Shown here piece after piece: positions 18,301 to 27,280 of a stretch of DNA of 64,000 bases. The notes beneath the pieces are model-generated. The model had not been told where the DNA came from, made no database searches, and saw only the letters and a list, made by a program, of their open reading frames with translations. This stretch comes from Verrucomicrobium sp. BvORR106. Lineage in GTDB: Bacteria > Verrucomicrobiota > Verrucomicrobiia > Verrucomicrobiales > Verrucomicrobiaceae. How positions within the stretch are numbered: position 1 is the stretch's first letter; each line of letters begins with the position of its first letter. The stretch is taken from NCBI RefSeq assembly GCF_000739655.1, contig NZ_BATR01000102.1, forward strand, positions 21,202 through 85,201, given 5' to 3'. A program made the translations under genes and the position numbers.

Positions 18301-19876
18301 CCCGCTTGGGATTGCGGCCCAGGGAGCCGTTGCCATCGCTGGAGACGTAGAGGGTGCCATCGGGAGCGGCAGCCACATAGACTGGGTAGTTCACTGCGGG
18401 AGGAGAGGCGAACACTGTTGCCTCGAACCCATCCGGAACTTTCACGTCCTTGAGCACCTCTGCTTCCTGCTCGGCCGTCAGCTTCACGATCTTCGGCGTG
18501 ATGTTGCCTTCCTTGGCGAACTCGCTGCTGTTTTTCTCGTCTTCCTTCTTGGCCTGCGCCTTATCTTTGGCATCGACCTTGGCTGCGATCGACTTGATGC
18601 CGTCGCCCTTCAGGGAGATTTCTCGCACGCTCACCCAACCAGTGGAGGCTTTGCCCTCCACCGTCAGCTTCACGTACTTCGCATCTTTGGCGATGAAGCT
18701 GTGCTCGGTGTCACCACCTTTGGGGTCCTTCGTCGTGTCTGCCACCACGGTCCAGCTCTTGCCGTCGGCGGAGGTCTCTAGCTTGTGGGGGTAGATAGGA
18801 GCGTTGCTCTCCCAGACGATCTTGGCGCCGCTCAGGTTCTGCGGCTTGTCGAACTCCAACTGCAACCACTGCGGGCGGTCACCGCCGTTGGCGCACCAGC
18901 GGCTGTCCTTGCTGCCGTCCACGGCTTTCCAGGCGAAGTTGGATTTGCCAGTTTCCTCGCTGGATGCGGTGACCTTCACTTGAGTGGCATCCTTGGCGGC
19001 GGCGGGCGGCGCGGCAGGGGCGGGCGCCTCGGCTTTCGGAGCCGGCGGGTTGGCCTTCACGAAGGTCACCTTGTTCTCGCCGGTGTAGGGCACGAGGTAG
19101 GCGGGATCCAGCTTGCCAGCGGCCCAGAGCACCCCGCGGGTGAGCAGATCCAGATAGCGGGCATCGGCCACGGTGTCGTTGTTGTGACCGATGGTGGTGC
19201 TGAAGCTTTTGGCGCCGGACTTCTCATTGGTCCAGGCCACAATGTACTCCACATCCTTCACGCTGCCGTCCTTCTGTTTGATGGACTGCTTGCCCATGGC
19301 CAGCGGGTGGGCATCGAAGATGTTGACGTTGTTGTAGAGCTCCTCCTTGATCGTCGTCCAGTCCTGGAGCGGCTTGGTGATCGGGTGCTCGGAGTCAACA
19401 TAGCGTATGGCGACAGGCTCCTGCGGACCGTGACCGGTGGACTGCAGGCCCAGGTGCTTGAACCAGGCGTCCGATCCCGTGCGGAAGCTGTGCATGGCGC
19501 AGTGGAGGTGCACGGCGGGTATGGTCTTGTGCGCGTCCAGCACCCGCTGGAGCACGGCGGGATCCTTGGAGCCCGCGGCACATTCATCATGGATGATGAT
19601 GTCATACCCCTTGGCCCAGTCGGCGTTGTCATACAACGGCAGGGGCGGGGTGGTGCTCTTGTCATCCGTCCAGATCACATCAACCTGGACGTTCGCACGC
19701 GACTGGATGCCCTTACTCAGGATCTCCTGTTGTTTGGCGTAGTCATGGCAGCATCCCCCTGCGATCAGGAGAGCCTTGAGCGGCTTGGATTTGGCGTCGC
19801 CCGACTGTGCGGGCAGCATGTGGTAAGAGCTGACCGCAGCCAGCGCGAGTGGTATCAGGAACAGTAGGCGTCGCAT
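15386..19876 (-). CDS. Secreted ThuA-discoidin-propeller-HEAT-cytochrome c fusion of the PVC type
   Basis: The protein is 1496 residues from the ATG at 19876, where a signal peptide starts (MRRLLFLIPLALAAVSSYHM). The frame is open to 19990, but that adds no export signal. A ThuA-like domain comes first (~30-270, 'ALLIAGGCCHDYAKQQ'). An Ala/Pro linker follows, then an F5/8-type C (discoidin) carbohydrate-binding domain (~300-430, 'AVDGSKDSRWCANGG'). Next is a PVC membrane-bound dehydrogenase beta-propeller (~465-840, 'VPDGFEATVFASPP', 'TGTRNILEVAVSP', 'GLENHGYPRLY'), with Ca-binding-like 'DVDGDGRAD' and 'DKDGDGVSD' loops. Long HEAT-like helices cover ~860-1340. A heme-binding CVACH (1373-1377) lies in the TIGR02603-type C-terminal domain, with Met near 1468 as possible sixth ligand. 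Sugar oxidation coupled to electron transfer is inferred. Confidence 0.9.
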   Translation of the reverse strand: MRRLLFLIPLALAAVSSYHMLPAQSGDAKSKPLKALLIAGGCCHDYAKQQEILSKGIQSRANVQVDVIWTDDKSTTPPLPLYDNADWAKGYDIIIHDECAAGSKDPAVLQRVLDAHKTIPAVHLHCAMHSFRTGSDAWFKHLGLQSTGHGPQEPVAIRYVDSEHPITKPLQDWTTIKEELYNNVNIFDAHPLAMGKQSIKQKDGSVKDVEYIVAWTNEKSGAKSFSTTIGHNNDTVADARYLDLLTRGVLWAAGKLDPAYLVPYTGENKVTFVKANPPAPKAEAPAPAAPPAAAKDATQVKVTASSEETGKSNFAWKAVDGSKDSRWCANGGDRPQWLQLEFDKPQNLSGAKIVWESNAPIYPHKLETSADGKSWTVVADTTKDPKGGDTEHSFIAKDAKYVKLTVEGKASTGWVSVREISLKGDGIKSIAAKVDAKDKAQAKKEDEKNSSEFAKEGNITPKIVKLTAEQEAEVLKDVKVPDGFEATVFASPPAVNYPVYVAAAPDGTLYVSSDGNGSLGRNPKRGRIIRLKDVDGDGRADEVKEFVKDVDSPRGLVWDHDRLYLVHPPHLSVFIDKDGDGVSDEQKVLVKNLAFGFADRPADHTTNGLSLGVDGWLYIAGGDFGFMQAEGTDGRKVQHRGGGVIRVRPDGTGLEIYSTGTRNILEVAVSPTMDIFARDNTNDGGGWNVRFHHFTGLENHGYPRLYKNFADEAITPLADYGGGSGCGAVYIDEPGFGKWSNAPFTADWGTGALWHHTVKVKGSTYEETAAPQPFIKMTRPTDADVDANSNVYCASWKGATFNWEGPNVGYVVRVKPKDFKAAPLPNYAKAANAELVKELSSPSYRRRIEAERELVRRKATKEVAIDLAGTFRNKDLSPAARIAAIYTMRLGAKDPSDFVVSLASPETEADWQVVANAYRAELHESVMPFGTVNVAASTKTTSIYEDSRLSVQMARTLLSLSDKAPRGPLNIARFLNAKQDEVARHVAIRALGMSGASKDLFGIIDANPTDSSVEKVIDDTARKGALRALAMIHKPEVVDGLIARLDKANDPALRKGIFSALARLHFTEGEWKGDSWGTRPDTRGPYYQPEAWGESPKVAAALKEALAKASAEDAAYLVSELNRNRIQFNEALERILTLAAKDSKLLPDAVGQLANAETIPAAGIPLLISAASSNPPASPTVLSQAIVALTKTDSADGVKASLGALVALNGMKDAGKEQETARNAFLNSAKLENHHQLLELEAEKLGTPAALWADAALLNLSARKTGSPESRELSGKALDQGWQNPQRRVQILKAVAMLKHNPYADKVIAALDDSDKAVAAAATNAAKAMKLEKKTKESGPLISTLQQADVIAQVLKTKGDAELGEQLFTRQTCVACHTTREDEPQKGPYLGNIAQTYKREELAMAILDPNKTIAQGFATEMFALKDGTQQLGFVTLESADQVKIRTITSQEFTYKVADIAKREKLPISMMPPGLVMNLTVKEFASLLDYLQALSKK

Positions 19877-20165
19877 AAAAAGCGGAGAATGGGACAGAAA
19901 AGTACGGAAGTGAATGGCGGATTTTGCTGGGTTTGCCATCTTTGCGAGGAATTGGGCAAAACCAGACACCGACTTGTAACCTTCGGCCACGAAAAAGGGC
20001 CATCCAGTGTGAATGACGCTGGATCTGGAAGTGGGACGTTACTGAGGAATAGGAGCCGATTCCTGGCGGGATTGCTGCTTGATCCTGAGAAGGTTGAGCG
20101 AAATGGTGCGCAGAAGTACCAAGGGTGCTCCAAGTTTTTGCTTTTTTGCCCTGTTCTGATCCTCC

Positions 20166-22932
20166 ATGCCTTTTCCCCCGGTCGCTGACTCTGCCCTGCC
20201 TTCGCGCTGTGCCCGCTGCGGCACGCCGGAGGTGCAGTGGGAGGAGATGACCTTCTGCCCCCGATGCATCCGGGAGTTTTCGGGGTCAGACCGGCTGGGA
20301 AAAATCGGCCCCTATTCGCTGGAGACCCTGCTTGGGCAGGGGGGCATGGGCTATGTCTATCTCGCGTGTCACGACAGCACGGGAAGGACGGTGGCGCTAA
20401 AAACGCCCCGGCTGGAGGGACGGGATCGCGAGTTGTTCTACCGGAGGTTCCTCCAGGAGGCCAAGGCCCTGTCTGCCCTGGACCACCCGGGCATTCTGCC
20501 CATCTACGAGGTGGGGGAGGAGAATGGCGAGCCGTGGTTCGCCATGAAACTGGCAGAGAGTGGCACCCTGGCGGACCTGATGGCCAGTGGGAAGGGGCGT
20601 CTCGATCAACGGGAGGCCGCCTCCATGCTGGCGGACATCGCCAACGCCGTGCAGTACGCGCATGACCGAGGCGTGCTGCATCGGGACCTCAAGCCCCACA
20701 ACATCCTGTTGGACGAGCGCGGCCAGGCCATGGTGGGGGACTTTGGGCTGGCCCGTTGGGAGGGGCAGGAGTCAACCCTGAGCGTGACCCTGCTGGCTCT
20801 GGGGACGCCTGAGTACGCTGCCCCAGAGTTGGCGCAAGGCCGGGCCCCCCTCGGCAGCGGCAGACATCTACTCCCTGGGGGCGGTCTTGTACCATGCCCT
20901 GGCGGGGCATCCTCCCTACCGCGGAGCCAATCCGGCGGGCACCCTCACATTGGCGGTGGAAGGCCGGGTGGAACCCTTGACCCAGCAGGGCATCGCTGAA
21001 GATCTTTGGCAGGTGTGCCGCAAGTGCCTGGAACCAGATCCTGCGGACCGCTACAACACGGCTCGCGAGCTGGAGACAGACCTCCGCTCCTGGCTCGCGG
21101 GAGCGCCGGTCAGCGTGCGTCGTCTCTCGCCCACGGAGAAACTCCGCCGTGTGGTGCGGCGCAATCCCATGGTGACGGCCCTTTCTCTGACTACCGCCCT
21201 CGCTCTCGTGCTGGCTCTGGCGGCGGTCGTGGTGGCGGATCGGCGGGTGCTCAACTATGAGCGGGAGCGGGGTCAGATGGCGGGCCGTCTGGCTGAGGAG
21301 AGGCTCCACACCGCCCGCCTTGCCCAAGTGGAGCTTTTGCTCTCCAGCCAGCGTCCGGGTCAGCGCACCAAGGCGTTGGAGATCGTGAAGGAAGCGTGGC
21401 AACGCAAACCGGAGCCCGGGTTGCGGGAGTTGGCGGTTCGAGCTCTCACCCTGGGAGACTTTGTCCAGCAGGAGGGGCCTACGGTCCTGCCGCGGCGCTT
21501 CAGCCTCCCACCGGGCCCCAAGGAGGTGGTTTCACTGAATGGCCAGCGCCGGGCCAGACTCCGGCCATCAGATGATGACGGGGATCTGGTGCAGATCGTG
21601 AATCCCGCCGGGAACGAGGAAACCCTGCTCAAGCTCGACGGCAAACTCCTGGCGATGACCTGGAATACCGAGGGCGATCAGCTCGTGCTCGCCTGCACGG
21701 CCATGCGGACCTATCGCTGGCGGGCGGGATCGACCGAGATGGAGAACCGACTGCGCCCCAGAGACAGTGCCACCATCGGATTTGTCTGGCATCCTGGCGG
21801 CAGGCACATTGCGTGTGTGGCGGCCGATGGCGTGTTGTGGATCTGGGACCTGGATCGGGCGGATGATGTGATCGCCGAGTCTCTGGGCGCGGTGGTGGAT
21901 CCGCTGCCTGAATGGAAAAGTGAGGGGCGCGAACTCGCCTGGCAGGATGCCAATGGTGCCCGTCGGCAGATGAACGTGGTGCTGCCCACCGGGGTGCGTG
22001 TCCTGCGGCGTCAGAGTGACGGACTGCGGCGCGAGAACTTCTCCACGATCGCGGTCGATGCCCGGCGTGAGCAGGTGCTGTGGTCCACGGGGAATGGCGT
22101 TCAACTGTGGGAGCCAGCGGTAGGTCGGCAACGCCAAGTGGCCCCCAAGAGCGGGCGCGAATGGATGGGGGCCCGCTTTACTGCGGAGGGCATCCAGACC
22201 TGCGGCTGGAACTCTGGCCTGCGGGGGCTGACGGATGCGGAGCTCGCCAGCGGCGGGGCTCTGCCGGATCGCCCCGGCGTGTCTCCCTACGTCGGAGCCG
22301 TGCTCATGGCGGGATCCGAGAACGGGTGGCTGGCGCTGCTGCAGGGGCCGCTCCAAAGGTTTGCCGTGGTGAAGCCGGGGACCAAGGGCGCTCGTCCCTT
22401 GCCGCAGCCACTGCCCTACTCGGTCACCTTGAATCATGATGGCACCCGCGCCGCCACCAGTAGTTTCCAAAATCCCGGCGTCGTGATCTGGGACATCTCT
22501 GGTCCGGGCATGAGCGCGCGCAAGCTGCAGGAGCTGGCCGAGGTGGAGCCTGCGGCCTCGCTGACGTTTTCACCGGATGGCAGTCGTTTGCTCACGGTCA
22601 GCAATCACCGCGGTGCAGTGTGGAACGTGACGAGCGGGGAGTTGATCGCCAATCTGGGAGCGGGGGAGTCGTTCAACCAAGGGGCGTGGCTGCCCGATGG
22701 TCGTACTGTGGTGGTGCAGAATGGGCGGGGCGCTCAATTCTACTCCGCTGCAGATGGTAATCTCCTGGCCCGGCTCCCGCATCCCGCGCCCCTGGCCGGG
22801 GATGAGCACGTGGCCATGGCGGTGGATTCGAGGAAAAACTGGATCGCGGAACAGCTCGAGGACAGCTCTGTGATTCTGTGGGACTGGGATGAGCTGCAGC
22901 GCGAACTGACTCAGCTCGGCATGTGGGAGTGA
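20166..22932 (+). pseudogene. Zinc-ribbon Ser/Thr protein kinase with WD40-like repeats, split by a one-base frameshift
   Basis: The first frame (20166-20999) and second frame (from about 20850 to 22932) join into one 921-residue kinase if one C is skipped. The protein opens with a zinc ribbon (Cys15, 18, 31, 34). The kinase domain has G-loop LGQGGMGYVYLA, Lys79, Glu99, 'LHRDLKPHNILL' (Asp174), DFG 192-194 and 'GTPEYAAPELAQGRA'. The reading then switches frame to 'DIYSLGAVLYHALAGHPPY'. A single transmembrane helix follows ('TALSLTTALALVLALAAVVV'), then a short coiled coil and WD40/propeller-like repeats ('LTFSPDGSRLLTVSNHRGAV', 'SVILWDWDE'). All kinase residues are intact, so the break may be recent, a sequencing error in the C6 run, or slippage. 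Confidence 0.85.
20845..20850 (+). other. C6 run where the kinase reading frame breaks
   Basis: The six-C run in GGGCCCCCCTCGG marks the exact point where conserved kinase sequence passes from one frame to the next. Dropping one C restores 'APSAAADIYSLGAV' through subdomain IX. Confidence 0.85.
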
Positions 22933-23011
22933 TGGCGACGGGGGCGCTGGAGGAGCTTGTCGAATCCGGTAGCTTCACCGCTTAAAAGCCAATGCCATTG
23001 GGGAAGTATGC

Positions 23012-23140
23012 CGTGGGCAGGCTTGATGAGGCCGGGCCTTCAGCCCTCTGGAGTTTTTTGTGATCAAAACCTTGGGCGTTGCCCAAGGCTGTGATGAGGC
23101 CGGACCTTTGGTCCTCCTGAGGCAAAGCTTTTGCACCGAC
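23012..23140. repeat. Triloop-palindrome repeat block, copy 1
   Basis: This ~129-bp block recurs nearly intact at 43191-43320. It contains CCTTGGGC-GTT-GCCCAAGG (23070-23088) and GGACC-TTT-GGTCC, plus a CCGGGCCTTCAGCCCT unit. It fills most of the spacer between the convergent kinase and threonine synthase genes (22933-23227), where no gene is seen. Confidence 0.85.
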
Positions 23141-23227
23141 AGGCAAAGCTGGAATCCCATGCCTTTTCTCTGATGGCATTGGTCCCTGCCGACGCTTTCG
23201 GCAGGGGCTGCTTCTCCTTCGCCGGTT

Positions 23228-24586
23228 CTACTCCGCGTGATGCGTGGTGATGAACGCCTTCAGCGCTTCCACATCGGCAGGGAGCGGATTCGTGACCAAG
23301 GGGAGTGCCTTCAGCGCCTCCAGCGTGGGGTGCAGCGGCTCCTGACCAGTGGATTGCGTCACCACCTCGGGGAACTTGGCCGGGCTGGCGGTGGCGAGCA
23401 CCACGCTGGTGCGATCTGTGGCCATGTCGGTGAAGGCGCAGGCGGTATGCGGGTCGGCGACATACTGATACTGCTGCCAGATCCGGGCGATGGTTTGCGC
23501 GATGGCATCGTCCGCCATGCGAGAGGCCCGGAAGGTGCCTTCTGGGGAAGGAAGCAGGACTGGAGCCCCGGACTTCATTGCGCCCATCACATCGCGGACG
23601 CTCTCTGGATCTTCATCTAGAAGGAAGTAGAGGAAGCGCTCGAAGTTCGAGGCTGCCTGGATGTCCATGCTGGGAGCATAGCTGGGCTGGACCTCACCGG
23701 GCACATATTCGCCCTTCGTGAAGAAGCGGTACAAGATGTCGTTCTGATTGGTCGCCACACGGAAGCCCACGTCCGGCAGGCCCATGCGGTAAGCCATCCA
23801 GCCGGCGAGGACGTTGCCGAAGTTGCCCGTGGGTACCACGAACTCGACGTTCTTGCGGTTTTCCTCTGGCAGACGGAGCCAAGCCCAGATGTAGTACACG
23901 CACTGGGCGAGCACGCGGGCGATGTTGATGGAATTGACCGCCGAGAGGTGCTGGGATGCGGCAAAGGCGGTGTCGCCAAAGGTCTCCTTCACCATGCGCT
24001 GCGCGTCATCAAAGGTCCCCGGCACCGGAATGGCGAAGACGTTGGCGGCACCCGTGCAGGCCATCTGGCGCTCCTGAAGGGGAGCCACCCGGCCTTGGGG
24101 ATAGAGGATGAAGATGTTGATGCCGTCCTGGCCCATGCAGCCGTGGATGGCGGCCGATCCGGTGTCGCCGGAAGTGGCGCCAAGGACGGCCAGCCGATGG
24201 CCGGTGTGGGCGACCTGGCGCTTGTACAGCAGGCCGAGGAGCTGCAGGGCAAAGTCTTTGAATGCCAGGGTGGGGCCGTGGAAAAGCTCCAGCACGAAGG
24301 TGCGGTCATCCAGCTTCTTCAGCGGGGCCACGTCCGGGGAGTCGAACTTCGCGTAGGCCTGAGTGGTCAGCCCCAGCCATTCCTCGTGCGGGATATCGGG
24401 GGCAAAAAGGGTGAAAAACTCCGCGGCCAGTTCGGCATAGGAGAGCGTGGCCCACCCGGCCAGTTTGGTGCTGATGTCCGGCCAGGATTCGGGCAGGAAC
24501 AGTCCGCCATCAGGTGCCAGTCCGGCTTCAACGGCTTCAGCAAAAGTGTGCGGGCGGGTTTGGCCGCGGGTGGAAATGTAGTGCAT
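23228..24586 (-). CDS. thrC: Threonine synthase
   Basis: The protein is 452 residues. This PLP enzyme converts O-phosphohomoserine to threonine, the last step of threonine synthesis, in the cytoplasm. It starts 'MHYISTRGQTRPHTFAEAVE', the usual opening of the long (class II-like) ThrC form. The PLP lysine is in 'FHGPTLAFKDFALQLLG' at about residue 110, with 'GATSGDTGSAAIHG' as the phosphate-binding loop and 'FVVPTGNFGNVLAGW' later in the fold. Length fits the family. It is monocistronic here; its promoter region (24587-24785) is shared with the divergent ABC-F gene and carries AT-rich CAAACTTCAA-type repeats. Confidence 0.95.
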   Translation of the reverse strand: MHYISTRGQTRPHTFAEAVEAGLAPDGGLFLPESWPDISTKLAGWATLSYAELAAEFFTLFAPDIPHEEWLGLTTQAYAKFDSPDVAPLKKLDDRTFVLELFHGPTLAFKDFALQLLGLLYKRQVAHTGHRLAVLGATSGDTGSAAIHGCMGQDGINIFILYPQGRVAPLQERQMACTGAANVFAIPVPGTFDDAQRMVKETFGDTAFAASQHLSAVNSINIARVLAQCVYYIWAWLRLPEENRKNVEFVVPTGNFGNVLAGWMAYRMGLPDVGFRVATNQNDILYRFFTKGEYVPGEVQPSYAPSMDIQAASNFERFLYFLLDEDPESVRDVMGAMKSGAPVLLPSPEGTFRASRMADDAIAQTIARIWQQYQYVADPHTACAFTDMATDRTSVVLATASPAKFPEVVTQSTGQEPLHPTLEALKALPLVTNPLPADVEALKAFITTHHAE

Positions 24587-24785
24587 GAGGTGGGCGTGCA
24601 GAGGGGCGGGAAAGGTGCCTCAGAATGGGAAAATTCAAACTTCAAAAACCAAACTTCAAGAGGATCGAGCTTCTCGAAGCCCCGGCCATGCTCGTTTGAA
24701 TTTCGGCATTTGAGATTTGAAGTTTCCCCGCCGGGGCGTTCGCCATTTGCTTTTCGGCTATTTTGACGGACATAGACGGTCCGCC

Positions 24786-26393
24786 ATGCTGACCCTGCGC
24801 AACGTTACCAAGTCCTTCAACAACCGCGTCCTGTTTAAGGATGCCTCCATGACCATCAACTATGCCGAGCGTGTGGCATTGGTGGGGCCAAACGGGGCAG
24901 GGAAATCCACGTTGTTCTCCCTCATCCTGAAGAATGACACGCCGGATGCGGGTGAGATTGAGCGTGATGAGTGGACGACGATCGGCTACCTGCGCCAGGA
25001 AGCGGAGCCGACGGGGAACGAAACCATCCTCGACGTCGCCACGGGCAAAGCTGGGGAAATGGACCGCCTGGAAGCGATCCTGAAGAAGTGCGAAGCGTCA
25101 GGGGACGTGAGCTCCGCAGAATATCTGGAGGCGCATTCCCAGCATGAAGCGCTGCACAACCCCCAGGCAGAAGCGAAGGCCAAGAAGATTCTGAAGGGAT
25201 TTGGGTTCAGAGACGTCGATCAGGATCGTCCGGCCAAGGAGCTTTCCGGTGGCTGGATCATGCGCGCCCACCTGACCCGCCTGCTGGTGATCGAGCCCGA
25301 TCTCCTGCTGCTGGACGAACCGACGAACCACCTCGACCTCATGTCGCTGCTCTGGTTCCGCAACTACCTCAAGAATTATCCCGGTGCGGTTCTCCTGATT
25401 TCCCACGATCGCGACTTCATGGATGAGATCATCGAGACCACCTATGACATCGATGAGGGCAAGCTGATCTCCTACACAGGGAACTACTCTGACCATGTGA
25501 AGCAGAAGGAGGAAGCCTGGGAGCGGGCCACTCAGGCCTATCGCAATCAGCAGAAGGAGATCGAGCACATCCAGGATTTCATCGACAAGTTCCGCTCCGT
25601 GGCGTCGAAGGCTTCCCAGGCGCAGAGCCGTGAGAAGCAGCTCGCGAAGATGGAGAAGCTCGACAAGCCCAAGCCGCTACGCAAGGCCTTCCGTTTCAAT
25701 TTCCCGCAACCCACCCGCATCGGCCAGCGCGCCATCGGGCTGGAAGGCATCCACCAATCCTACGGCGAGAAAAAGGTGTACAACGGCCTCGATCTCGATA
25801 TCGAGCGTGGCGAGCGCACCGTTCTGGTGGGGCCGAACGGCTCGGGTAAATCCACCCTGCTGAAGATCATGGCGGGCGTGGTGCCGTTCCAGAAGGGCGA
25901 GCGCCGTCTGGGTGCCAACGCCAAGCTGGGCTATTTCTCCCAGCACCGCGCGGACACGCTGGATCCGGAGAAGACCATCCTGGATGAGGTGCGTGACTCT
26001 GCCGCGGATCTGCGGGACGACGACATTCGCGCCATTCTGGGCAGCTTCCTCTTCAAGCGGGAGGACGTGTTCAAGAAGACCAAGGTGCTGAGCGGGGGCG
26101 AAAAGAGCCGCCTGAACCTGGTGAAGTTCCTCGTGAACCCGCCCAACCTGCTTCTCATGGACGAACCCACGACGCACTTGGACATCTGGAGCATCGAGGG
26201 CCTGATCCTCGCCCTCCAGCGGTTCGAGGGAACGCTCGTGTTCATCAGCCACGATGTTCACTTCATCCGCTCCCTGGCGACGAAGGTGCTGCACATCAAC
26301 ACCGGTCATGTCACGGCGTATGCGGGTGATTATGACTATTACCTGGAGAAGAGCGGCATGGAGGAAGATGCGAGGGCAGCGGCCGTTCTCTAG
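24786..26393 (+). CDS. ABC-F family ATPase (ribosome-associated type)
   Basis: The protein is 535 residues from the ATG at 24786 (MLTLRNVTKSFNNRVLFKDA). Two ABC domains in one chain, without any membrane segment, define ABC-F. Domain 1 has Walker A GPNGAGKST, signature 'ELSGGWIMRAHLTRLL' and Walker B 'LLLLDEPTNHLD'. Domain 2 has GPNGSGKST, 'LSGGEKSRLNLVKFL' and 'LLLMDEPTTHLDIWSIEGL'. Between them (about residues 235-305) is a charged helical linker with 'SVASKASQAQSREKQLAKME', the P-site tRNA interaction region in EttA-like proteins. Members act on ribosomes in translation control or antibiotic protection; the exact role here cannot be chosen. The frame could extend to 24717, but the ATG at 24786 starts the conserved fold. 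Confidence 0.92.
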   Translation: MLTLRNVTKSFNNRVLFKDASMTINYAERVALVGPNGAGKSTLFSLILKNDTPDAGEIERDEWTTIGYLRQEAEPTGNETILDVATGKAGEMDRLEAILKKCEASGDVSSAEYLEAHSQHEALHNPQAEAKAKKILKGFGFRDVDQDRPAKELSGGWIMRAHLTRLLVIEPDLLLLDEPTNHLDLMSLLWFRNYLKNYPGAVLLISHDRDFMDEIIETTYDIDEGKLISYTGNYSDHVKQKEEAWERATQAYRNQQKEIEHIQDFIDKFRSVASKASQAQSREKQLAKMEKLDKPKPLRKAFRFNFPQPTRIGQRAIGLEGIHQSYGEKKVYNGLDLDIERGERTVLVGPNGSGKSTLLKIMAGVVPFQKGERRLGANAKLGYFSQHRADTLDPEKTILDEVRDSAADLRDDDIRAILGSFLFKREDVFKKTKVLSGGEKSRLNLVKFLVNPPNLLLMDEPTTHLDIWSIEGLILALQRFEGTLVFISHDVHFIRSLATKVLHINTGHVTAYAGDYDYYLEKSGMEEDARAAAVL

Positions 26394-26434
26394 ACAGGAT
26401 TGACAAGATTTTTAAAGGATTAACAAGATTCTCC

Positions 26435-26546
26435 GGGTCTTGGGTCTTGGGTCTTGGGTCTTGGGTCTTGGGTCTTGGGTCTTGGGTCTTGGGTCTTGGG
26501 TCTTGGGTCTTGGGTCTTGGGTCTTGGGTCTTGGGTCTTGGGTCTT
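26435..26546. repeat. Perfect 16-copy tandem repeat of GGGTCTT
   Basis: There are 112 bp of uninterrupted 7-bp units. Copy number is exactly 16, with no mismatches. It lies 41 bp past the ABC-F stop. Such arrays are prone to slippage and so likely to vary in number between strains. Confidence 0.95.
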
Positions 26547-26564
26547 TCGTGGCGCGTTATCTCA

Positions 26565-26671
26565 TGAACCCGGAGGGTTCGCCATGCGTAGCCATGGGTC
26601 GGCCGAGCGTAGCGAGGACTACCCATGGAACACTGGACGAGGTATTCTACCGCGGAGCGGTAGGCCCATAG
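26565..26671 (-). repeat. ~105-bp dispersed element, copy B (inverted)
   Basis: It reads as the reverse of copy A: GAACCC-GGA-GGGTTC at 26566-26580 and CTACCGC-GGA-GCGGTAG at 26647-26663. The shared middle includes GTAGTCCTCGCT and GCTCGGCCGA on the other strand. Confidence 0.85.
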
Positions 26672-26723
26672 CGGCCAAGAGACGAACTGGGTCCATCGCG
26701 GAATGACCTCGGCGGTCGGCAAC

Positions 26724-26832
26724 ACGATGGGCCTACGGCTCCGCGGTAGAGGATGAGGGGGCGCGCATCCATGGGTTTCACTCGCTTCGCTCGCTGCACC
26801 CATGGCTACTCATGGTGAACCCTCCGGGTTCG
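26724..26832 (+). repeat. ~105-bp dispersed element, copy C
   Basis: It has the same ends as copy A (ACGATGGGCCTAC to GAACCCTCCGGGTTCG) with a different middle. It faces copy B across ~50 bp, so the pair could fold into one large structure. Confidence 0.85.
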
Positions 26833-26945
26833 TCACGGGAGGTGGTGGCCGGGTGATTCGCCAGGGAAGATGCCACCCACGCACACCCCCTTGAAAATTG
26901 AAGTTTGAGGTTTGAATTTTGAAGTTTCCGCTTCGATCTTCCCTC

Positions 26946-27179
26946 ATGGCCCTTGGAACCAAGAATCGCCTGCAGCAAACGGCTCAGGAGTGCCGGCAGT
27001 ACCTTCGCGAATCTCACGCAGACCAGCGGGAACTCGTGGAGGAGTACATCCTTGAGATCGAGGGGCCTGAACACGCGGCGGATCCCACCCAGTGGAACCA
27101 GTTCGTCGATATCAAACGCAGCCGGGCGGAGATGCTCCAGCGTCTGGATGCGGCTTTTCAGCAATGGCTGAACGGCTGA
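26946..27179 (+). CDS. Small helical protein of unknown function
   Basis: The protein is 77 residues from the ATG at 26946; the frame opens at 26919. It is all charged or polar helix ('NRLQQTAQECRQYLRESHAD', 'DIKRSRAEMLQRLDAAFQQW'), with no signal or membrane segment. Composition is like a real soluble protein rather than a shadow frame. No family is recognised. It is 101 bp upstream of the DUF4126 gene on the same strand. Confidence 0.5.
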   Translation: MALGTKNRLQQTAQECRQYLRESHADQRELVEEYILEIEGPEHAADPTQWNQFVDIKRSRAEMLQRLDAAFQQWLNG

Positions 27180-27280
27180 CGGGCTGTCACCGGGAGCCTT
27201 CCTCAGGCTGGCAGCGTCCGGCCGGTCTTTGAACACGGGTGCTGGCGCTCCGTCAGAGGTCATGATAGCTTGGCTCCACC

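Larger units (their letters stand above)
26394..26945. other. Non-coding repeat field between the ABC-F gene and a small ORF
   Basis: This 552-bp stretch holds the 16 x 7-bp tandem repeat (26435-26546), two inverted copies of the ~105-bp element (26565-26671 and 26724-26832) and an AT-rich TTGAAGTTTGAGGTTTG-type tract near 26893-26930. Frames open here only because the 7-bp unit lacks stop codons. Confidence 0.8.

Noticed and set aside
15308..18781. 1157-codon open frame on the plus strand
   Set aside because: It lies wholly antisense to the ThuA/propeller/HEAT protein, has no signal or family match, and is explained by third-position GC bias of the real gene.
26440..26706. Repetitive GLGSWVL / PKTQDPR proteins on both strands
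   Set aside because: They are translations of the 7-bp tandem array, which contains no stop codon in any frame.
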